From Pleionea sp. CnH1-48 (GTDB lineage Bacteria > Pseudomonadota > Gammaproteobacteria > Enterobacterales > Kangiellaceae), in contig NZ_JAMXSB010000007.1 in NCBI RefSeq assembly GCF_024124665.1, positions 62,001-126,000 of the forward strand: a stretch of DNA of 64,000 nucleotides. Reading direction: 5' to 3'. The position numbers and the translations under genes are program-made. The notes beneath the pieces were generated by a model that had not been told where the DNA came from, did no database searches, and was given only the letters and a program-made list of their open reading frames with translations. This document shows positions 18,811-27,428 of the stretch, in pieces. How positions within the stretch are numbered: the stretch's first letter is position 1; each line of letters opens with the position of its first letter.

Positions 18811-20880
18811 TTAATCTACGATAAGAGTTGAATTGGTGGTGCGCTTGTCCTGCTTAAGAAACTCCTCCTCGAAGTCTTCTACAGAAACAGGGCGGCCAAT
18901 TAAATATCCCTGAATCAGGTCACACCCTTTTCGCGTTAACCAATTAAATTGATCCTGATTCTCCACACCCTCAGCCACAGTTTTTAGTCCTAACTGCTTA
19001 GCGAGCTCGATAATAGATGCTGGGATTGCAATATCATAAGGAATGTCTGAGACGAAACTTTGATCGATCTTTAAAGTATCCAGCTGTAAACGACGCAAAT
19101 AGGCAAGACTCGAGTAACCAGTACCAAAATCATCAATAGCGACAGAAATACCTAAAGCTCTAAGCTCTTTGATGATTCTCAGCTTGGCTTCCAGATTAGT
19201 CATTAACGTCGACTCGGTGATTTCAAACTCCAACATTGATGTACATTCAGGATATCGAGAAAGAATGTTCTTAAGGGTAGAAATAAACTCTCCGCACTCA
19301 AGTTGTCGTGGTGATACATTAAGGGCCACTTTTATTTCAATCCCCCAATCCAGCCACTTTCTTACTAACTTACAAACTTCTTCAATCAACCAAAAACCAA
19401 TGGGAACAATTAAATGTGTTTCTTCTGCGATAGGAATAAAAGTAGCTGGAGAAATAACCTGACCATTTAAACGCCAGCGCAGCAAAATTTCGCAACCATC
19501 CAGCTTTCGGTTACCGGCTTTAACTTTAGGCTGCACATAAAGCATCATTTCATTGTTTTCTAATGCAAAGTGCAAACAGTTTTCGATCTGGAAACGAGCC
19601 TCACTGCTCTTAATCATAGCGGCTTCAAAGAAAGTATACTGTTCAGCACTGTTGGCTTTTGCACAATACATGGCAATATCAGCATGTCGCATTAGCTGTT
19701 CAATGTCTTTTCCATCATCCGGATAAATAGCAATTCCAATAGAAGCACAAGGTTCTATAGATAACTCATTTAACTTAACGGGCGTCTTCACAAGTGACAA
19801 GATGTCTTCAACAATGCCAATAAGCGCCGTATGATTATCAAATTTCTCAACGATGAAAACAAATTCGTCGCCACCCAATCGCCCAACTCGAATCGATGCT
19901 GGCAACTGAGTTCTAAATCGTTCCGCAAGTTCGCAAAGTAGTTCATCGCCCGCCACATGACCAAGCGTATCATTCACATACTTAAAACGGTCAAGATCCA
20001 TAAATAACAGAGCAAACTGTCGCTGATTATAAAGAGAACGACGAATATTCGAGCCTAACTCCTCATGGATCAGAGCACGATTAGGTAACTTGGTTAGCGG
20101 ATCACGAGTCGCCATGCGCCTCAGGTTTTGTTGCGTTGTCGCGAGTCGGTGGAGCATGTCATTAAAATAACAAACCAGAGAAAATAGCTCGCCTTTCTCA
20201 TGGCCTTGAGCATTTGGAATGTATTTAAAGTCTAATGAGCCCGGATCAACCTTTTTTAAGTTTTCACCGATTTTCATAATTGGGCGCGTCAAAAACCGGT
20301 GGAAAACAATACCTAATACTAACGCCAGTAAAAATGATCGAATAATACTGGACCAAAAGCCCACACCAATAAGCTTTACAAATCGACGACTTGTTTTCAG
20401 CGTATCAAACTCAATATACAGATCCGCGATAACTTCTCGTTCAGCAGGACTTGAGCTCCAGTCGGGGGCTAATAACTGACGAGATACATGATCAAGATCA
20501 GCAAATAAAAAGTGAAAGTAACGATCGACCATAGAGGGAACGAAATTTCTTTCTTTGGTTACTTCGGCTTGAAGTACACCATCGGCCAATACAATACGCC
20601 CAGACTTGACCGTATCGATAGCAAGGAGCCCCTCTAGCATACTATCTGCCATGCCATTATCTAGATGCCAAGCGGCATTGGTCGCGGGGGATTCGGCAAG
20701 ATTGAGAACCTGTCCTTGCAGGTCGCGAGTATCGTCTCTCAGCGTTTGAACCACAAATAACATTTCAAAAACAAAAATAAAGGCACCGACAAGCAACGCA
20801 GCCGCCATAACTCTCAGGCCTTGCCTCCATGTCAGAGATTCCCTATTTTGGATGATATGTTTGAGCGAGCTTAGACTCAT
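18811..20880 (-). CDS. Membrane GGDEF-EAL c-di-GMP enzyme with HAMP
   Basis: 689 aa. TM1 (23-44), a periplasmic domain (45-170), TM2 (about 171-194), HAMP (194-248), GGDEF domain (255-425, motif GGDEF at 336-340) and EAL domain (430-680). The EAL signature reads EIL at 464-466 inside EILLRW, but the other catalytic stretches are present (LNVSPRQL, FEITEST, IDDFGTGYSSL, LKIDQSFV, AEGVEN), so phosphodiesterase activity is plausible. The I-site RxxD is absent (PASI). Net activity cannot be told from sequence. Single gene with a weak ribosome site. Confidence 0.88.
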   Translation of the reverse strand: MSLSSLKHIIQNRESLTWRQGLRVMAAALLVGAFIFVFEMLFVVQTLRDDTRDLQGQVLNLAESPATNAAWHLDNGMADSMLEGLLAIDTVKSGRIVLADGVLQAEVTKERNFVPSMVDRYFHFLFADLDHVSRQLLAPDWSSSPAEREVIADLYIEFDTLKTSRRFVKLIGVGFWSSIIRSFLLALVLGIVFHRFLTRPIMKIGENLKKVDPGSLDFKYIPNAQGHEKGELFSLVCYFNDMLHRLATTQQNLRRMATRDPLTKLPNRALIHEELGSNIRRSLYNQRQFALLFMDLDRFKYVNDTLGHVAGDELLCELAERFRTQLPASIRVGRLGGDEFVFIVEKFDNHTALIGIVEDILSLVKTPVKLNELSIEPCASIGIAIYPDDGKDIEQLMRHADIAMYCAKANSAEQYTFFEAAMIKSSEARFQIENCLHFALENNEMMLYVQPKVKAGNRKLDGCEILLRWRLNGQVISPATFIPIAEETHLIVPIGFWLIEEVCKLVRKWLDWGIEIKVALNVSPRQLECGEFISTLKNILSRYPECTSMLEFEITESTLMTNLEAKLRIIKELRALGISVAIDDFGTGYSSLAYLRRLQLDTLKIDQSFVSDIPYDIAIPASIIELAKQLGLKTVAEGVENQDQFNWLTRKGCDLIQGYLIGRPVSVEDFEEEFLKQDKRTTNSTLIVD

Positions 20881-21010
20881 AGAGTCACTCTATAACAATT
20901 TGTGATATCTTTCATTTTAGACTTATATTTACAAAGTGAGCAAACAGCTTATCACTTAATAAGTATCAATTGGATACAAACCTTAATCGTATCATCCAAT
21001 ACTTCCACTC

Positions 21011-21043
21011 AAAAAGAAAAATGCAGGAGACAAGCTCCTGCAT
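21011..21043 (-). terminator. Rho-independent terminator after the subtilase gene
   Basis: Minus strand ATGCAGGAG / CTCCTGCAT with a five-base loop followed by TTTTCTTTTT (complement of 21011-21020), 13 bases beyond the stop. Confidence 0.9.
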
Positions 21044-21056
21044 CATAGCTTGATTA

Positions 21057-23330
21057 TCAACGACTTAGTTTAATTGGAGGAGGCAGAATAATAATCTGCG
21101 ACTTCAAGTTAACATTAGCGGTCGTTGTATAAGTTTCATCATAGCACGTGGTTCTTGCCGTAAAGGGTATATTATAGGTTCCTACTGGTGCACTCAAAGA
21201 GAAAGTCGCAGTACCGTTACCACCGTCACTAATTGGCGACAAAGTTACCGATGTTGGACCCGAAACTCCAGCAACAATACCTCGTGACACAGTCACGTTA
21301 CAGGTATCCACGTCTCCAGAGTTAGACACAGTCATGCTTACCTTAATCGGAGAAAAAGGCGTTCCATTCACCGTTTTTGAAGGCATTGACAGAGTCGGTG
21401 GTGTTGCGGCAGAAAAGTTTTCTTCTGTTGCTAAAGCAAAAGACTCGCTGCTTGCACCATCAAAACTGCTGCTCCATGAATACACTTTAACAACCGCATC
21501 AATGGTATTTGCTGCCGCAACCTGATGCACATTGTCATTACCATCCAGATCCGAGTCATGGGTTGCAGGATTACCTTCATCGTACAAACGCACATTCAAA
21601 TCACTCAAGTTATGAGCACTGCCGCTTGGACCAGACTCAAAGTTCGCTCGACGCTGCCAAACTAACGTCGCTTTTTCGTTAGTAAACATCTTGCCCTTAA
21701 ACAACTTATAGTCATCGGCCGTTGCATTATTGTTACGCGGGATCACTGAGTTAACAAAATAGTCACTGCGATTGTAGTGAGATTCCCACATATCGATGTA
21801 ACCCCAACCGTAGGACTTATCCCAGTGAGAGCCACTGACCTGAACATCGTCACTGTCACTGGAAGTATTTTTACTGTCCCAGGCATCAGCCGTATTAATC
21901 AATACCGCTTTTTGAGCCATCGGAGTATGGTTACCGCCGTCTTCCATCAAGATGATCGCACCTGCAACATGAGGAGCCGCCATACTGGTTCCGCTTTTTG
22001 AAATAAAATCAGCCTCTGTCGCCCAGTCACTATTCGTCGACATAATGTTAGTACCTGGAGCTGTGATGTCAGGCTTTTTACGATTGCTAACGGTAGGCCC
22101 AACACTTGATGATGAACGACGCTTATCATCACTGCGTGATGTCGTGTTTTTATCATCCATGTTGGCAACGGCCATCAGGTTATAGGCAGGCGCAGGATGC
22201 GTGATGGTTGGATTGGAGTCATTCCAGTAGCCATTACCAGCCGACTTAGTGACCATAACGTTATAGTTTTGAACGAAAGCATCGTAGAAGGCATCGTTAT
22301 CATTGTAATCGCTAGAATTTGCAGTACCGTAACCAAGACTATGATTGACCACCTCTGGTCCCTGACAACTTCCAGTAATCATCCACTGCATGTTTGACAT
22401 GGTTGTAGACTGGCCGCCAGAATTAGCCCAGATCACTGAGTCAACGCCATAGGCAGTCCCTTTATGAGTGCTGTCGTTACTCGCAACAATACCAGCAACA
22501 TGAGTACCGTGATCGCCAGTCACTGAGCTGCCAGACTTGCTACAAAAAACGATACCCGCCGATGAAAACGCGGGATGGTTTTCTCGCACACCCGAGTCAA
22601 CAACACCAAAGTCATAGGGATAACCATCGAAGCCAGCGTTATGCCAGGTATTAAACTTCGCTGAAGGAACACTCACATCCAGCTCATAGTCAGCTTCTCG
22701 ATCGAGGTATACAGCTTTAACGCCTGGATACTCAGCAAGACGCTTTACGGCATCAGCGGCAACAGTCACACCCAAAGCACGACTTAAAGGAATGCGGTTT
22801 GTAACTTTGCCTCCCAGCGAGCTGACCATACGCGACATAGCATTAAGTGTTGAAGCCGAGGACTTTTCGATCAAAGTGCCTTTTTCTACCTTCATTGAAT
22901 CCAATAAAGTATCGAGCTCTTCTTTAATATTAAGGGCCATCGACTGATCAACAAAATTCATCGCCATAGCACCAGACTTGATATGCTCCTGTTCTTCTTT
23001 TTCAGAAAGCGACTCTTTGGCTCGATATTTTGTTTGAATCAAGTTTAAACGCTCGGTTAGATCTGAAACCTGAGGTTTGTATCGACTATCAATAGCGTCA
23101 AGTTCTTTTTGAATACCTTCGCCTTCAAAATAAACAATAACGTTGACGGTCTTTTTCTGTTCCATTTGTTTAAGCAAATCTTGTTCTAACTTGCTCTCTT
23201 TTTGACTATGAAGTGGAAGTGTATAAAGCTCACCATCTTCACCTTTATGGATAGTAGATTGAGCAGAGACTGAAAGTGCAGCAATGACACAGCCAGCAAC
23301 TGTTGCAAGCTTAAAACTCATCTTTTTCAT
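21057..23330 (-). CDS. Secreted subtilisin-like serine protease (S8)
   Basis: 757-aa exported protease. Start at ATG 23330, preceded by ACGGAG and followed directly by a signal peptide (KKMSFKLATVAGCVIAALSVSA); the frame is open 23 codons further up, but without signal-peptide sense. An N-terminal propeptide of about 200 residues precedes the S8 domain, with catalytic Asp245 (VVDSG), His274 (GDHGTHVAG) and Ser449 (SGTSMAAPH). The C-terminal third contains a CARDB-like beta domain (NSGDVDTCNVTVS). No anchor or sorting tail; probably released to the medium. Preceded by a structured intergenic region. Confidence 0.9.
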   Translation of the reverse strand: MKKMSFKLATVAGCVIAALSVSAQSTIHKGEDGELYTLPLHSQKESKLEQDLLKQMEQKKTVNVIVYFEGEGIQKELDAIDSRYKPQVSDLTERLNLIQTKYRAKESLSEKEEQEHIKSGAMAMNFVDQSMALNIKEELDTLLDSMKVEKGTLIEKSSASTLNAMSRMVSSLGGKVTNRIPLSRALGVTVAADAVKRLAEYPGVKAVYLDREADYELDVSVPSAKFNTWHNAGFDGYPYDFGVVDSGVRENHPAFSSAGIVFCSKSGSSVTGDHGTHVAGIVASNDSTHKGTAYGVDSVIWANSGGQSTTMSNMQWMITGSCQGPEVVNHSLGYGTANSSDYNDNDAFYDAFVQNYNVMVTKSAGNGYWNDSNPTITHPAPAYNLMAVANMDDKNTTSRSDDKRRSSSSVGPTVSNRKKPDITAPGTNIMSTNSDWATEADFISKSGTSMAAPHVAGAIILMEDGGNHTPMAQKAVLINTADAWDSKNTSSDSDDVQVSGSHWDKSYGWGYIDMWESHYNRSDYFVNSVIPRNNNATADDYKLFKGKMFTNEKATLVWQRRANFESGPSGSAHNLSDLNVRLYDEGNPATHDSDLDGNDNVHQVAAANTIDAVVKVYSWSSSFDGASSESFALATEENFSAATPPTLSMPSKTVNGTPFSPIKVSMTVSNSGDVDTCNVTVSRGIVAGVSGPTSVTLSPISDGGNGTATFSLSAPVGTYNIPFTARTTCYDETYTTTANVNLKSQIIILPPPIKLSR

Positions 23331-23920
23331 GTTAAAACTCCGTATAATTTTTATGAATCCACTTCTAACAACATGGTTTCTTTTTACTGCATGTGACAAA
23401 GTTCACATTAAAGTCTTCATATAGAAGTTTGCGACTGCCAGGCAGTGTTCAGGATGAGAGCAACCGTCTGACTAAACAGATTGCTTGAGTTGGCTAGTCG
23501 TCAAATTGTTTTCATCCTGAAAATTTTATCGTCCTTCGATAAACATCAACCTGACGCCATTAATAATGACACTGACATCTAAGTGACACAATCAGATAAA
23601 CTCTTGAGTTGATGTGAGAAATAGACCATTCTGATTTGAAATATTATGAAAACAAAAGTTACATAGAATGAAAGCGCTATCCATTTTATTAGGGTAGAAT
23701 GCTGCAATAATTTGCAACTTAATAAAAAGCTGATGGACTCGATTACAGAGGCTTCCAATGTTATAGTTCAACCAGCTCTCGATAGAACAGAGATAATATT
23801 GATTAATAGACCATAGTGCTAAAAGGAACTTAGCCATAAGTATTGGTAAGGGAAAGTGCAACTCGCTTGTTATTTATTCAGTTGAGTGAAATAAAATTAA
23901 AAAGTATACAAGGAAACATA
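23331..23920. other. 590-base intergenic region with one structured element
   Basis: No convincing gene. Inverted repeat TTCAGGATGA (23448-23457) / TCATCCTGAA (23512-23521) encloses a nested AGCAA...TTGCT / TCTG...CAGA stem, giving a 74-base foldable unit 118 bases upstream of the subtilase start. It could be a 5' leader structure or a small mobile palindrome. The remainder is AT-rich leader of the STM4015-like gene. Confidence 0.4.
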
Positions 23921-24856
23921 ATGGCTATTTATGAAGACTTAGATGTGTTTGCAGGAAAAACCATCAAACCTTTTAAAGCAGATGATGCAACATTAAGCGC
24001 AGAATACGCAATCCGCGTCTCTGTCGACTATGAAGATGCAGAAGATGGTGTCACTCTGCTATCAGAAGTAGAAAAGCTAATAAATGCTCCCTTTGCAAAA
24101 GAACTGACTCATTTGATTATTGGTGAATGGGAAGAATGTTATGAAGACACGCCAGAAGATGCCATTGCTAAGTTAAGTCAATCGGCTGATGCACTCCCTG
24201 CATTGCAGTATGTATTTTTTGGTGAAATGACTTCTGAAGCTTGCGAAATGTCCTGGATACAGCAAGTTGACTACAAAGATTTTTTGGCTAACTTTCCTAA
24301 CCTTGTTCACTTCCAGGTCCGAGGGGGTACGGGATTATTGATTTCTAATTTAGAACACGACAATCTTGAAACACTGATTATAGAAACGGGTGGCATGGAA
24401 AAAGAGCTGGTAGCACAAGTTGCAGAATCTTCTCTTCCATCGTTAAAACACCTAGAGCTGTGGCTGGGCGAAGAGAACTACGGCTGGACAGGCAGTATCG
24501 AGCAACTAGAATCTATCACTCAGAAATACGCCCCACAATTAAATTACCTGGGATTAAAAAATAGCGAAGAAAGTGATGAGATTGCTCAAATGCTACAGAA
24601 AAATCAGGATAGCTGGAGTAAATTGAGCGAGCTTGATTTGTCCATGGGCACGCTAGGCGATGTTGGAGCCGAAGCCTTGCTGTCTTGCGCAGCACTGGAT
24701 CAACTCCAAAAACTCAACCTGGCCCATCACTATATGTCTGATGAGACCATGGTCAGATTTTCTAGTTATAAAACCCTTGATGTTAATATTTCCGAGCAAG
24801 AAGAAACCGATGAGTATGATGGAGAAGAATATCGCTACATCTCCGTTGGTGAATAA
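23921..24856 (+). CDS. STM4015-like leucine-rich-repeat protein
   Basis: 311 aa, acidic, with leucine-rich-repeat character in the second half (LKHLELWLG, LNYLGLKNS, LSELDLSMG, LQKLNLAHH at roughly 25-35 residue spacing). It resembles the STM4015 family, named after a Salmonella gene of unknown function that accompanies STM4011-STM4014. ATG 23921 with AAGGAAAC upstream is used; 26 codons upstream in frame lack a ribosome site. No signal peptide. First gene of a six-gene overlapping operon; an LRR may hold a partner or substrate for the radical SAM enzymes, which is inference. Confidence 0.8.
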   Translation: MAIYEDLDVFAGKTIKPFKADDATLSAEYAIRVSVDYEDAEDGVTLLSEVEKLINAPFAKELTHLIIGEWEECYEDTPEDAIAKLSQSADALPALQYVFFGEMTSEACEMSWIQQVDYKDFLANFPNLVHFQVRGGTGLLISNLEHDNLETLIIETGGMEKELVAQVAESSLPSLKHLELWLGEENYGWTGSIEQLESITQKYAPQLNYLGLKNSEESDEIAQMLQKNQDSWSKLSELDLSMGTLGDVGAEALLSCAALDQLQKLNLAHHYMSDETMVRFSSYKTLDVNISEQEETDEYDGEEYRYISVGE

Positions 24857-26012
24857 TTTTCGAACAGTACACTGGGTTGTGATTGGCAACCCAGACAACC
24901 GGCGCACACAGTATTTTTGTCAAGCTTTATCAAGGCATCAGCAGACCTGCGTTACGCAGATAAATTATCTTGAGCTCATCAACCACTGGCATCAGTTAGA
25001 GCAGCTTCTCACACAAAAACTGTCAGCAATCAGTGGCCCGGTAGTCATTCGTTTTGAATCTCCAGGCGAATCACCACTGATGGAAGACAAATTGATACAG
25101 TTGGCGAAAGGCGAAGTAACACTCAACGATAATGGCACTTCGTTTGGAGAGATAAAGAATAACCAGCTTTGGTATGAGGGACTGAGTCAGTTTATTAAAA
25201 CCATTGATTGTCTTCTGGATCACATTCTAAGCCGAAACACGATATATCGAATGTCGCCGAGTGATGACATCTTAGTGTTATTTGATAAAGAGCAAACAAA
25301 GCACCGACTTAGAGAGCTTGCGGTAACAACTATTCCTTCATTCAAGAATATTTTTTGCTTCGACGAGCTGATCGACTTTATGCAAAAGCATAATCAGCAG
25401 AGAGTTTTTATCAAACTACGTTATGGGTCTTCAGCTTCTGGTGTTGTTGCACTACAACGACACGCCCGCAAAAAACAGCTGCTCATGACCACTTCGATAG
25501 AGCTTGTGACTCATAACAAGAGCTTCAAGTATTTTAATAGTTTGAAAATTCGACATTACCGGGATGAATTCAGTATTAGGAATATCATCAATTACTTATT
25601 TTCTATCGGAGCTTATTGCGAACCATGGGTCCCCAAGGCAAGAGTGGGCAATCTAAGTTATGATTTAAGGATCATGACGATCGGCAATACTCCCAGTTTT
25701 TCTTTAGCAAGAATGAGTGAACACCCTATCACTAACTTGCACCTTGGTAATCAGCGTTGCGACATTCATTCCTTGGGTCTTTTAGCGGACGACATAGACA
25801 ATATTAACCGCACAATATCGAAGGCCGCTTTATGCTTTCCAGAAACAACAACCATCGGCTGGGATCTGCTACTTACCGCAAAAAATAAAACGCCCTATAT
25901 TATCGAAGGCAATGCCTTTGGCGATCTGATTCTGGATGCTTATAATGAGCAAGGCGATCCTTATGATAATCAAGTTATACATTGGTTAAATCATGATGCT
26001 GCTCGTACTTGA
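24849..26012 (+). CDS. STM4014-like ATP-grasp family protein
   Basis: 387 aa from GTG 24849, which overlaps the previous stop (GTGAATAA) and starts just before VHWVVIGNPDNRR; ATG 24819 is an alternative. An N-terminal alpha/beta domain (1-110) is followed by an ATP-grasp-like region: RVFIKLRYGSSASGVVAL (lysine and glycine-rich loop), EPWVPKARVGNLSYDLRIM, and IGWDLLL ... IIEGNAFGDL, the metal-binding end. ATP-grasp enzymes join a carboxylate to an amine or thiol, so it is a candidate ligase of this pathway. It overlaps the HAD gene by 20 bases. Confidence 0.78.
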   Translation: MNNFRTVHWVVIGNPDNRRTQYFCQALSRHQQTCVTQINYLELINHWHQLEQLLTQKLSAISGPVVIRFESPGESPLMEDKLIQLAKGEVTLNDNGTSFGEIKNNQLWYEGLSQFIKTIDCLLDHILSRNTIYRMSPSDDILVLFDKEQTKHRLRELAVTTIPSFKNIFCFDELIDFMQKHNQQRVFIKLRYGSSASGVVALQRHARKKQLLMTTSIELVTHNKSFKYFNSLKIRHYRDEFSIRNIINYLFSIGAYCEPWVPKARVGNLSYDLRIMTIGNTPSFSLARMSEHPITNLHLGNQRCDIHSLGLLADDIDNINRTISKAALCFPETTTIGWDLLLTAKNKTPYIIEGNAFGDLILDAYNEQGDPYDNQVIHWLNHDAART

Positions 26013-26637
26013 TCTCGATAATACGCTGATCGATAGGGATCAGGCTTATGCAAGCTTCATGCAACAGTGGCTGAAAGAAAAAGCCTTCATGTCCAAACAA
26101 CAGATAGAGGCCTATCTGCCACAGATAATGCGCATTGATAACCACGGTTATAATGAGCCTTTAGAGGCCTGTGAAAAAATACTCCGTGTGATTGAGGTTA
26201 ATAAAATATCTGCCGAACAACTGTGGCAAGATTCGCAACAGTTAATAGACTACATTATGCCATCAGACTCTCTCAAAAGAATGTTGGATAGATTAGCGCT
26301 TCGTTATCAGTTGGCGTTACTCACCAATGGCTCTTCATCTCGCCAGAGAAAGAAAATTCATAATGCTACTTTAGCGCCTCACTTTGATTACATAGGCGTG
26401 TCAGAAGAAATAGGCACCAGTAAGCCCTCAACTTGTGCCTTCACTCATATTTTAGATGCCATGGGAGCTTCAGCAAGAGAAGCCATTTCGGTAGGAGACA
26501 ATATTCACAACGATATAGAGCCTGCTACAAAAATTGGGATGAAAACAATTCATATTCCTCCCCATAGCTCTCATTACTCTTCACATGCCGACATCACACT
26601 TAATCATATATTCGAACTGGAACAGCACTTATTATGA
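25993..26637 (+). CDS. HAD-superfamily hydrolase in the STM4011-4015 operon
   Basis: 214 aa with a complete HAD phosphatase motif set: DLDNT with Asp7 (nucleophile) and Asp9, LLTNGSSSRQ (motif II), Lys in GTSKPSTCAF (motif III), and VGDNIHNDI (motif IV). A helical cap sits between motifs I and II, as in subfamily I haloacid dehalogenase/phosphoglycolate-type enzymes. It overlaps STM4014 by 20 bases and the sulfatase gene by 4 (ATGA). I do not recall this gene as part of the Salmonella STM4011-4015 set, so it may be an accessory phosphatase for the same metabolite. Confidence 0.85.
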   Translation: MMLLVLDLDNTLIDRDQAYASFMQQWLKEKAFMSKQQIEAYLPQIMRIDNHGYNEPLEACEKILRVIEVNKISAEQLWQDSQQLIDYIMPSDSLKRMLDRLALRYQLALLTNGSSSRQRKKIHNATLAPHFDYIGVSEEIGTSKPSTCAFTHILDAMGASAREAISVGDNIHNDIEPATKIGMKTIHIPPHSSHYSSHADITLNHIFELEQHLL

Positions 26638-27428
26638 TACAAGCTCGTACACTGGCAGGAAGCCATAACGTCATACTGATTACTCTGGATACATTGCGTT
26701 ATGACGTCGCTCAAAAAGCCTTCGAAGAAGGCCGCTTGCCGATCCTATCTCGTCACATAAAAGAATGGGAGCAACGCCATTCACCGGGAAGTTTTACCTA
26801 CGCTGCCCACCAAGCTTTTTTTGCCGGCTTTTTGCCAACGCCTGTTGACTCCCCCACCCATAAACGACTCTTTGCTCTAGACTTCAACGGCAGCACTACT
26901 ATTGACGAAAACACTCTGGTATTTGACTCGGAGAATATTGTTTCTGGTTTTCGCTCGATGGGCTATCAAACTCTTTGTATCGGTGGCGTCGGCTTTTTTA
27001 ATCGTCAAACGCCTTTAGGTTGTGTGATTCCTGATATGTTTTGTCACAGTTACTGGCAAGAAGAATTTGGCGTCACCGAACGCAACTCAACTCAGCACCA
27101 AATAAATAAAGCCATTGAGCATCTAACACAAAATACGGCCCCTTTCTTTCTATTTCTTAATGTGTCAGCCATTCATCAGCCCAACTACTTTTATCGGGAT
27201 GGCGATAACCGGGATGATAAACAATCCCATCAAAAAGCACTGGAATATGTCGATCAACAACTCGCACGACTGTTTGATTGGTTGCCAAAGCGCGGAGATA
27301 ACTTAGTCATTATTTGCTCCGATCATGGAACGACCTATGGTGAAGACAACTATCACGGTCACCGTTTAGCACATCCACACGTATGGAATGTCCCTTACGC
27401 CGAATTTATTATCGAGTCAAACTTATGA
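26634..27428 (+). CDS. STM4013/SEN3800-like sulfatase-fold hydrolase
   Basis: 264-aa member of the alkaline phosphatase/sulfatase superfamily. N-terminal metal motif ILITLDTLRYD (Asp19, Asp24) and C-terminal metal motif CSDHGTTYGEDNYHGH (Asp230, His231) are present. The sulfatase C/S-x-P-x-R maturation motif is not seen; FTYAAHQAFFAG stands in its place with a possible threonine nucleophile, so a phospho- or metallo-hydrolase role fits better than a true sulfatase. No signal peptide. ATGA overlaps at both ends couple it to the HAD and radical SAM genes. Confidence 0.82.
   Translation: MIQARTLAGSHNVILITLDTLRYDVAQKAFEEGRLPILSRHIKEWEQRHSPGSFTYAAHQAFFAGFLPTPVDSPTHKRLFALDFNGSTTIDENTLVFDSENIVSGFRSMGYQTLCIGGVGFFNRQTPLGCVIPDMFCHSYWQEEFGVTERNSTQHQINKAIEHLTQNTAPFFLFLNVSAIHQPNYFYRDGDNRDDKQSHQKALEYVDQQLARLFDWLPKRGDNLVIICSDHGTTYGEDNYHGHRLAHPHVWNVPYAEFIIESNL

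Noticed and set aside
23592-23861. 89-aa minus-strand ORF
   Set aside because: Low-quality composition, no ribosome site, sits in the AT-rich leader of the opposite-strand gene.
24660-24848. Longer N-terminus for the STM4014-like gene, starting inside the LRR gene
   Set aside because: It would overlap the LRR gene by almost 200 bases in another frame; family-like sequence begins only near VHWVVIGNPDN.
26634-27428. Classical formylglycine sulfatase
   Set aside because: No C/S-x-P-x-R maturation motif and no signal peptide.
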